Origin: Planctomycetales bacterium
Lineage (GTDB): Bacteria > Planctomycetota > Phycisphaerae > SM23-33
DNA: 12,227 nucleotides
Reading direction: 5' to 3'
NCBI GenBank assembly: GCA_030673005.1
Contig: DAOVFI010000045.1
Coordinates: 1-12,227, forward strand
Positions 6,256 to 12,227 of this stretch are shown here, in pieces (positions within the stretch are counted from its first letter, which is position 1; each line of letters starts with the position of its first letter). The position numbers were made by a program, and so were the translations under genes. The notes beneath the pieces are model-generated. The model made no database searches and was not told the origin of the DNA. It saw only the letters and a list, made by a program, of their open reading frames with translations.

Positions 6256-7406
6256 GCAAGACCATAGCGGGAAAAAAACCACTCGGCACAGAGGTGCTGT
6301 CACAGTGGCAATTGATACACAGGCGATTCAGGAAACATCATCTTGCCGGCGCTTCGATGTTTCTGCTGATCGTAATGTACCTGCTGGCGATTTTCGCTGA
6401 GATTTTTGCTCCCTACACGTCTTCATGGAAGGACCTTTATCATACCTACTGTCCGCCGCAAACGCCGCGATTCAGTTTCAGCAACGGACTGTATGTCAAT
6501 CGCCTCAACAGGCACCCCGATCCGATTTCCTTCCGGAAGTACTATATGGAAGACAGCAAAGACATCATTCCGCTGGGCTTCTTCGTCAAGGGTGAATCGT
6601 ACAAACTATGGGGCCTGATCCCGTGGGACCGCCACTTCTTCGGCGTGGATAAAGATGCTTATCAGGCCGCCCGCGGCCGCGCCGGCGACAAGGGCGACGA
6701 GCAGACGCCGACGTTTTTCCTGCTCGGCGCCGATAAATACGGCAGGGATATCTTCACCCGGATTATCTATGGCGCGCGAATCTCGCTGTCCATAGGGATT
6801 ATCGCCATTGTCATCACATTCATCATAGGAGTAACGATAGGTGGCATAAGCGGTTATGTCAGCGGGGCGACCGACAACTTTATCCAGCGCTGCATCGAAA
6901 TTCTCAACGCATTTCCGCGCCTGCCGTTGTGGCTGGCGCTGGGGGCGGCGATGCCGCCGGCGTGGTCGTCGCTGAAGGTCTATTTCGCCATCACCATCGT
7001 GCTGAGCATGCTCGGCTGGACGGGTCTGGCGCGCGTGGTGCGGGGAAAGATACTGTCGCTGCGTGAAGAGGACTACGCCGTCGCCGCCAAACTGCTGGGC
7101 GCCGGACACGGGCGGATCATCTTCCGCCATCTGCTGCCCGGATTCACCAGCCATATTATCGTCTCGCTGACGCTTCGCGTTCCGACGATGGTCTTGGGCG
7201 AGACATCGCTGAGTTTCCTGGGATTGGGCCTGCGCCCGCCGATCGTCAGTTGGGGTGTGATGCTCCAGGACTGCCGGACCATGCAGGTGGTTGCGAATTA
7301 TCCATGGCTGCTGCTGCCGGTTATCTTTATTATCGTAACGGTATTGGCGTTTAACTTCCTTGGCGACGGTTTGAGAGACGCCGCCGACCCCTATTCGTCG
7401 AGGTAA
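6252..7406 (+). CDS. oppC: Oligopeptide-type ABC transporter permease, OppC/DppC family
   Basis: This is the second membrane subunit of the importer, 384 residues. It has a first helix at about 36-56 (LAGASMFLLIVMYLLAIFAEIFAPY) and the OppC hallmark LLGADKYGRDIFTRIIYGARISLSIG near 155-180. The remaining helices contain the EAA-type loop (REEDYAVAAKLLGAGHGRIIFRHLLPG) near 275-300 and LGETSLSFLGLGLRPPIVSWGVML. The C-terminus FLGDGLRDAADPYSSR is also typical. A loop of about 95 residues between helix 1 and the GADKYGRD motif (including PLGFFVKGESYKLWGLIPWDRHFFGVDK) is much longer than in E. coli OppC; I recall similar loops in some other OppC proteins. It starts at ATG 6252, overlapping the previous stop by 4 bp, with GAGG at 6242-6245 six bases upstream. 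Confidence 0.93.
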   Translation: MSKTIAGKKPLGTEVLSQWQLIHRRFRKHHLAGASMFLLIVMYLLAIFAEIFAPYTSSWKDLYHTYCPPQTPRFSFSNGLYVNRLNRHPDPISFRKYYMEDSKDIIPLGFFVKGESYKLWGLIPWDRHFFGVDKDAYQAARGRAGDKGDEQTPTFFLLGADKYGRDIFTRIIYGARISLSIGIIAIVITFIIGVTIGGISGYVSGATDNFIQRCIEILNAFPRLPLWLALGAAMPPAWSSLKVYFAITIVLSMLGWTGLARVVRGKILSLREEDYAVAAKLLGAGHGRIIFRHLLPGFTSHIIVSLTLRVPTMVLGETSLSFLGLGLRPPIVSWGVMLQDCRTMQVVANYPWLLLPVIFIIVTVLAFNFLGDGLRDAADPYSSR

Positions 7407-7409
7407 CAC

Positions 7410-8429
7410 ATGCCGGAAACGTCTGAAAATGTGCTTGAAGTCAAAAACCTGAAGACCTATTTCTTCACCGACGACGGGGATGAACTCCGCGCCGTCGATG
7501 GCGTAACCTTCTCAGTCAAGCGAAGCGGGATTCTCGCCGTCGTCGGCGAAAGCGGCTGCGGGAAGAGCGTAACGGCCTATTCGGTCCTGCGGCTCATTCA
7601 GAAGCCGGGAAAGATCGTTGACGGGCAGATACTGCTCCGCACAACCGACGGGAAAATCATCGACATCGCCGAATTAGACGAGAAGTCCGACGAATTGTTC
7701 CACGTTCGCGGCGGGCTGGTGAGCATGATATTCCAGGAGCCGATGACGGCGTTAAGCCCGGTACATTCCATCGGCAACCAGATATGCGAGGCGATTCTGC
7801 TCCACCAGGACGTTGACAAGTCGCAGGCCGAAAAAATTGCAATCGGCATACTGGAAAAGGTCGGCATCCCCGGCGCCGCCGGGCGAATGAAGCAGTATCC
7901 GCATGAATTCAGCGGCGGAATGCGCCAGCGCGTAGTGATTGCAATGGCACTGGCGTGCAAGCCGCAACTGCTGATAGCCGACGAACCGACCACCGCCCTG
8001 GACGTAACGCTCCAGGCGCAGGTGCTCCGGATTATCAAGGACCTCCAGGCGGAACTGGGCACGTCGGTGTTGTTTATCACGCACGATCTGGCGGTAGTCG
8101 CACAGATGGCCGACGAGGTGGCGGTGATGTACCTTGGTCGGATCGTCGAGCACAGCGACGTGCGGTCCGTGCTGAAAAACCCGCGTCATCCTTACACACG
8201 GGCGCTGCTGAAATCGCTGCCGGGGATGAGCGAGGGTTCCGAGCGTCTTCCTTCGATTGAGGGGTCGGTTCCGAGCCTGATGGAGATCCCGGACGGATGT
8301 CCGTTCCATCCTCGCTGCCCGCACGCCGAGAGTGGTCTCTGCGATGTGGGCGGGCCGCCTTCGCTGCAGAAAATCGCCGACGGACACTATGTAGCCTGTG
8401 TTCGAGTCGAGGAGATAAAAGCATTATGA
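7410..8429 (+). CDS. oppD: Oligopeptide-type ABC transporter ATPase, OppD/DppD family
   Basis: This cytoplasmic ATPase subunit of 339 residues powers import. Visible motifs are Walker A GESGCGKS (46-53), Q-loop Q109 (MIFQEPMTALSP), ABC signature FSGGMRQR (167-174), Walker B LLIADEP (187-193), D-loop TALD and switch H225 (ITHDLAVV). The C-terminal oligopeptide-transporter extension follows (NPRHPYTRALLKSLP ... CPFHPRCPHAESGLC). Its four cysteines, C297, C303, C311 and C330, match the pattern that ligates a [4Fe-4S] cluster in structurally studied Opp/Dpp ATPases. The start is ATG 7410, three bases after the oppC stop, with GAGG (7400-7403) overlapping the end of oppC. It precedes the OppF-type partner, as expected for a heterodimer. 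Confidence 0.95.
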   Translation: MPETSENVLEVKNLKTYFFTDDGDELRAVDGVTFSVKRSGILAVVGESGCGKSVTAYSVLRLIQKPGKIVDGQILLRTTDGKIIDIAELDEKSDELFHVRGGLVSMIFQEPMTALSPVHSIGNQICEAILLHQDVDKSQAEKIAIGILEKVGIPGAAGRMKQYPHEFSGGMRQRVVIAMALACKPQLLIADEPTTALDVTLQAQVLRIIKDLQAELGTSVLFITHDLAVVAQMADEVAVMYLGRIVEHSDVRSVLKNPRHPYTRALLKSLPGMSEGSERLPSIEGSVPSLMEIPDGCPFHPRCPHAESGLCDVGGPPSLQKIADGHYVACVRVEEIKAL

Positions 8430-9424
8430 TTGCCACCGAACCGTTACTGAGCGTCAGGAATCTGCGGAAGTTTTTCCCGGTTTATAGCAAGGGTTTTTTC
8501 CAGCGCCGGGTCGGTTACGTAAAGGCCGTCGATGACGTAAGTTTCGACCTGATGCCGGGTGAGACCCTCGGCCTGGTCGGCGAGAGCGGTTGCGGCAAGA
8601 CGACCACAGGGCGAACCATTCTGCGGGCGCTGGGACCAACCGGCGGGAATATCATGTTTCGCGCAAACGGCGAAACCGTCGATCTGGCCACAATTCCCGG
8701 CAGGCATCTCAAGGCCCTCAGACCGAAAATGCAGATGATCTTCCAGGACCCGTTTTCTTCGCTGAATCCGCGTATGACAATCGGTCAGATCGTCGGCGAG
8801 CCGCTGGTGATCCACAAAATGGCCAAGGGGCGGGAATTGAAGAAGCGCGTGGTCGAGATGCTCATCAAGGTCGGCCTGAAACCCGAACACGCCGTTCGCT
8901 ACCCGCACGCCTTCAGTGGCGGGCAAAGGCAGCGGGCCGGTATCGCCAGATCGCTGATTATGCATCCGTCGCTGATCATCGCCGACGAGGCTGTCTCTGC
9001 CCTGGACGTCTCCGTTCAGGCCCAGATCATCAATCTCATGGAAGACCTTCAGAAGGAATTCCGGCTGACATACATCTTCATAGCCCACGACCTCAGCGTG
9101 GTAAAGCACATCTGCGACCGCGTAGCCGTGATGTATGCCGGAAAGATCGTCGAACTCGCCGAAACCGGCACTCTTTTCAAGGATCCGAAGCACCCGTACA
9201 CAAAGGCGCTTCTGTCGGCGGTGCCGTCTCCGGACCCGGACGTGAAGATGATTTTTGAACTTACCGGCGAGGTTGCCGATCCGGGCAATCTTCCGCCCGG
9301 ATGCGCATTCAATCCCCGCTGCCCGTACGTCCGCGACCGATGCAGGCAGGAAATGCCGTCGCTGCGTGAAATAGAGCCGGGCAGGTGGGTCAATTGTCAT
9401 TTCGACGAAGAACTGGAATCATAA
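8426..9424 (+). CDS. oppF: Oligopeptide-type ABC transporter ATPase, OppF/DppF family
   Basis: This is the second ATPase of the heterodimer, 332 residues. The start is ATG 8426, overlapping the oppD stop as ATGA and preceded by GAGGAG (8409-8414). An in-frame GTG at 8297 would add 43 residues lying inside the oppD coding region and is rejected. Motifs: Walker A GESGCGKT (52-59), Q-loop Q107 (MIFQDPFSSLNPRMTIG), signature FSGGQRQR (163-170), Walker B LIIADE (183-188) and H221 (IAHDLSVV). After Walker B the sequence is DEAVSALD, where most relatives have DEPVSALD; this is a mild deviation away from the catalytic Glu. The C-terminal region has cysteines C293, C299, C306 and C324 in the same pattern as OppD. 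It is the last gene of the operon; no T-rich terminator follows, but a palindrome lies 45 bases downstream. Confidence 0.95.
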   Translation: MIATEPLLSVRNLRKFFPVYSKGFFQRRVGYVKAVDDVSFDLMPGETLGLVGESGCGKTTTGRTILRALGPTGGNIMFRANGETVDLATIPGRHLKALRPKMQMIFQDPFSSLNPRMTIGQIVGEPLVIHKMAKGRELKKRVVEMLIKVGLKPEHAVRYPHAFSGGQRQRAGIARSLIMHPSLIIADEAVSALDVSVQAQIINLMEDLQKEFRLTYIFIAHDLSVVKHICDRVAVMYAGKIVELAETGTLFKDPKHPYTKALLSAVPSPDPDVKMIFELTGEVADPGNLPPGCAFNPRCPYVRDRCRQEMPSLREIEPGRWVNCHFDEELES

Positions 9425-9468
9425 GGCGGCTCGACGAACGTTTTGTGTTTTTTACTTCGAAATTTGAC

Positions 9469-9490
9469 ACCTGCCTGCCAGCAGGCAGGT
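9469..9490. repeat. CTGCCTGC palindrome in the oppF-carB convergent gap
   Basis: Arms ACCTGCCTGC (9469-9478) and GCAGGCAGGT (9481-9490) are perfect complements with a 2-base centre. It belongs to the same family as the palindrome at 1513-1528 and lies just after an AT-rich TTTTTTACTTCGAAATT block like that at 1702-1724. It is the only stem in the 150-bp gap between two convergent genes, so it might help end both transcripts, but no T-run follows on either strand. Confidence 0.75.
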
Positions 9491-9574
9491 TCTGCGTTCG
9501 TCATTCAACATTCAATGTGTTACCTGTATGTATTAACCCGCGTTGTCGTGTTAACGTTGTCCGTTCCAATCATG

Positions 9575-12227
9575 TCATTGAGCCTTAACGCCTGCCAGCA
9601 GGTGGTACTCCTGGAGGCACTTGACTTTGCTGCCGCCGCTGCGATAGGCGGCGATACCCTCGGCGGCGGCTTCAGCGGCGCTTAGCGTCGTGATGTACGG
9701 GATCTTGTGCTTGACAGCCGACTTGCGGATGTACGAATCGTCATACTGGCTCAGTTTGCCGATGGGCGTGTTAATCACGAGTTGGATCCGCCCGTTTGTG
9801 ATGGCGTCGGTGATGTTTGGACGACCTTCGTGAAGTTTCTTGATTGCCTCCGCTTCTATGCCGTTGTCGGAAAGGAAAGTCTGGGTTCCTTCGGTGGCAA
9901 GGATATTAAATCCAAGTTTGATGAATTTACCGGCGGCCTTGAGCACTGCCGGTCGATCGTGAGGTGAAACGGAGATAAGGACGGTTCCCTCGGTGGGCAG
10001 GATCTGCTTGGCGCCCTCCTGTGCCTTGTAGTACGCCAGTCCGAACGAGTCGGCCAGGCCCAGCACCTCGCCCGTCGATCGCATCTCAGGCCCGAGAACC
10101 GGATCGACCTCATGGTACATCGGGAACGGAAAGACCGCCTCTTTTACGCCGAAGTACGGAATCGGCTTGTGCTGAAGGTTCATTTCAGCCAGCGTCTTGC
10201 CCAGCATCAACTGCGTGGCGATGCGCGCCATTGAGATGCCGCAGACCTTGGAGACCAGCGGGACGGTCCGCGACGCTCGCGGATTGGCTTCGAGGACATA
10301 GACCACGTCGTCGGCAATTGCGTACTGCATGTTCATCACGCCAACGACATTCAGTTCGCGGGCAATTCTTCGCGTGTATTCGTTGATAGTCTGAAGGTGT
10401 TTTTCCGGGATGCTGATCGGCGGGATAACGCAGGCCGAGTCGCCCGAATGAATGCCCGCCAGTTCGATGTGCTCCATGACGGCAGGGACGAAGGTATCGG
10501 CGCCGTCGGCGAGTGCGTCGGCCTCGGCCTCGATAGCGTTATCGAGAAACCTGTCGATGAGGATAGGACGCTCCGGCGTAACATCGACCGCAACGGCGAC
10601 GTATTGCATCAGCATCTCCTCGTCGTGGACGACCTCCATCCCGCGCCCGCCGAGCACGAACGATGGCCGGACCATCAGCGGATAGCCGATCCGCCCGGCG
10701 ATGGCCAGCGCCTCTTCGACCGTGGCGGCCATGCCGGATTCGGGCATGGGGATGCCGAGTTTGTCCATCATCCTGCCGAACCGGTCGCGGTCTTCTGCCA
10801 GGTCGATCGTGTCTGGGCTGGTGCCGAGGATTTTAACGCCGGCGGCTGCGAGTTCGGCGGCGATGTTCAGCGGCGTCTGCCCGCCGAACTGGACGATGAC
10901 GCCTTCGGGCTTCTCCTTCTCGTAGATGCTCAGCACGTCCTCGACCGTCAGCGGCTCGAAGTAGAGTTTGTCCGACGTGTCGTAATCGGTCGAGACGGTC
11001 TCGGGGTTGCAGTTGACCATGATGGTCTCGAATCCCTCGTCGCGGAGTGCGAAGGCGGCGTGGACGCAGCAGTAATCGAACTCGATACCCTGCCCGATGC
11101 GGTTAGGCCCGCCGCCGAGGACCATAATCTTCCGCCGGTCGCTGCTGCCGACGACGTCAGGTGCGTTGTAGGTGGAATAATAATACGCGGCGTTTTCAAC
11201 ACCGCTGACGGGCACTGGATGCCAACTCTCGACGACGCCCAGGTCGGTCCGCCGGCGCCGGATATCCGCTTCGGCGACGCCCATTATCCTTCCGAGGTAC
11301 TTGTCGGCAAAACCGTCCTTCTTGGCGCGGGAAAGCAACTCGTCCGGGAGGGTTTCGCCTTTGTACTTGAGGATTTCCTCCTCGAGTTCGACCAACTCGG
11401 TCATCTGCTCGATGAACCACGCCTTGATGTAGGTCAGTTCGTGAAGTTGCCCGACCGTGGCGCCTTTGCGGACGGCCTCGTACATGATAAACTGCCGTTC
11501 GCTGGTCGGCTCGCGGAGCATTTCCAGCAGTTCGTCCAGCGGGCGCTCATTAAAATCTTTCGCGAAGCCCAGTCCCATCCTTCCGTCTTCCAGCGACCGG
11601 ATGGCCTTCTGGAACGCCTCCTTGTAATTTTTTCCGATACTCATGACCTCGCCGACGGCCTTCATCTGCGTGCCGAGTTTGTCCTCGGCGTCGCGGAATT
11701 TTTCGAATGCCCAACGGGCGAATTTGACCACCACGTAATCGCCCGACGGCGTGTACTTCTCGAGCGTACCGTCGCGCCAGTAGGGGATTTCGTCCATTGT
11801 CATCCCGCCGGCGAGTTTGGCCGAGATTAACGCTATCGGGAACCCCGTAGCCTTCGACGCCAGGGCCGATGACCGGCTGGTTCGCGGGTTAATCTCGATT
11901 ACCACGACCCGCCCGGTCTTCGGATCGTGGGCGAACTGGACGTTCGTCCCGCCGATAACCTGGATGGCCTCGACGATCTTGTATGAATAATCCTGGAGTC
12001 GCTGCTGAAGTTCGGCGCTGATGGTCAACATCGGAGCGGTGCAGTAGGAATCGCCCGTGTGGACGCCCATCGCATCGACGTTTTCGATGAAACAGACCGT
12101 AATCATCCGGTTCTTCGCGTCGCGGACGACCTCGAGTTCCAGTTCCTCCCAGCCGAGGACGGATTCTTCCACGAGAATCTGCCCGATGAGGCTTGCGGCG
12201 ATGCCCCTTCCGGCGACGACGCGGAGT
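9575..12227 (-). CDS. carB: Carbamoyl-phosphate synthase large subunit (N-terminus outside window)
   Basis: CarB uses ammonia from CarA's glutaminase, bicarbonate and two ATP to make carbamoyl phosphate for pyrimidine and arginine synthesis. About 883 of the usual 1070 residues are present; the frame stays open to the right edge (LRVVAGRGIAASLIGQILVEESVLGWEE), so GTG 12172 is not the true start. Seen in order: the rest of the first ATP-grasp domain (SNVQFAHDPKTGRVVVIEINPRTSRSSALASKATGFP; here GTNVQFAHD), the helical oligomerisation region, then the second synthetase half starting KIMVLGGGPNRIGQGIEFDYCCVHAAFALRDEGFETIMVNCNPETVSTDYDTSD (near 11130-10970). Next come the second ATP-grasp loop SFVLGGRGMEVV (near 10660-10628) and EANPRASRTVPLVSKV. 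Last is the MGS-like regulatory domain (GTVLISVSPHDRPAVLKAAGKFIKLGFNILATEGT, from about 9990 down). In the family that domain binds nucleotide effectors such as UMP. The last residues (HLLAGVKAQ) run through a CCTGC-CA-GCAGG palindrome. carA may lie beyond the right edge. Confidence 0.97.
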   Translation of the reverse strand, partial: LRVVAGRGIAASLIGQILVEESVLGWEELELEVVRDAKNRMITVCFIENVDAMGVHTGDSYCTAPMLTISAELQQRLQDYSYKIVEAIQVIGGTNVQFAHDPKTGRVVVIEINPRTSRSSALASKATGFPIALISAKLAGGMTMDEIPYWRDGTLEKYTPSGDYVVVKFARWAFEKFRDAEDKLGTQMKAVGEVMSIGKNYKEAFQKAIRSLEDGRMGLGFAKDFNERPLDELLEMLREPTSERQFIMYEAVRKGATVGQLHELTYIKAWFIEQMTELVELEEEILKYKGETLPDELLSRAKKDGFADKYLGRIMGVAEADIRRRRTDLGVVESWHPVPVSGVENAAYYYSTYNAPDVVGSSDRRKIMVLGGGPNRIGQGIEFDYCCVHAAFALRDEGFETIMVNCNPETVSTDYDTSDKLYFEPLTVEDVLSIYEKEKPEGVIVQFGGQTPLNIAAELAAAGVKILGTSPDTIDLAEDRDRFGRMMDKLGIPMPESGMAATVEEALAIAGRIGYPLMVRPSFVLGGRGMEVVHDEEMLMQYVAVAVDVTPERPILIDRFLDNAIEAEADALADGADTFVPAVMEHIELAGIHSGDSACVIPPISIPEKHLQTINEYTRRIARELNVVGVMNMQYAIADDVVYVLEANPRASRTVPLVSKVCGISMARIATQLMLGKTLAEMNLQHKPIPYFGVKEAVFPFPMYHEVDPVLGPEMRSTGEVLGLADSFGLAYYKAQEGAKQILPTEGTVLISVSPHDRPAVLKAAGKFIKLGFNILATEGTQTFLSDNGIEAEAIKKLHEGRPNITDAITNGRIQLVINTPIGKLSQYDDSYIRKSAVKHKIPYITTLSAAEAAAEGIAAYRSGGSKVKCLQEYHLLAGVKAQ
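9591..9602. repeat. Short CCTGCCAGCAGG palindrome inside the 3' end of carB
   Basis: Arms CCTGC and GCAGG flank CA. It matches the core of the palindrome at 9469-9490 and lies within the last nine codons of carB, where it encodes LLAG. The terminal residues of CarB here are therefore probably derived from a repeat and not from the ancestral gene. Confidence 0.5.

Noticed and set aside
6606..7409. 267-residue minus-strand frame opposite oppC
   Set aside because: Shadow of the conserved OppC reading frame; Arg/Gln-rich with no recognisable domain.
8297..8425. GTG start giving OppF 43 extra residues
   Set aside because: It would lie wholly inside oppD, and the extra residues do not resemble OppF N-termini; ATG 8426 has an ATGA overlap and GAGGAG upstream.
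10397..11830. 477-residue open frame on the plus strand opposite carB
   Set aside because: It is the complement of a clearly conserved carB region in a GC-rich genome, and its translation matches no family I recognise; the carB motifs on the minus strand explain the open frame.

Overview
The window is about 12.2 kb of bacterial DNA. It fits a Planctomycetota genome, probably Phycisphaerae or Sedimentisphaerae. That placement is an inference from gene style (GH38 mannosidase, an Opp receptor fused to a permease) and from intergenic DNA crowded with short palindromic repeats of the kind I associate with environmental genomes of that group. No phylogenetic marker was tested.

Layout. Positions 2-1471 (+) hold the C-terminal part of an alpha-mannosidase (GH38); its catalytic domain lies left of the window. 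A palindromic repeat element sits inside this coding region without breaking the frame. Positions 1472-2820 are mostly non-coding and repeat-rich. They contain a perfect 26-bp hairpin between two opposed copies of a CCCGCTTTAGCGGG-type repeat, a CCTGCCTGCAGGCAGG palindrome and AT-rich TTCGAAATT repeats. They also contain a small orphan hicB-like gene on the minus strand with a consensus-like sigma-70 promoter, a second copy of the element found in the mannosidase gene, and a short membrane ORF that may be a relic. Positions 2821-9424 (+) are a compact four-gene oligopeptide (Opp/Dpp-type) ABC transporter operon with 4-bp ATGA overlaps or a 3-bp gap. Positions 9575-12227 (-) are carB, the large subunit of carbamoyl-phosphate synthase, convergent with the operon and cut at its N-terminus by the window end.

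How the genes work together. The Opp operon appears to encode a complete importer in four polypeptides instead of five. The first gene joins the family-5 substrate-binding protein to the OppB/DppB permease in one 1144-residue chain, with an extra membrane helix between them that makes the topology consistent. OppC, OppD and OppF follow. CarB makes carbamoyl phosphate for pyrimidine and arginine synthesis and is unrelated to the transporter.

The most notable points are the receptor-permease fusion, the in-frame palindromic element in the mannosidase gene with a sister copy 2.2 kb away, and the very regular composite hairpin at 1493-1645. I found no CRISPR array, RNA gene, phage gene or transposase, and no convincing new multi-gene system.
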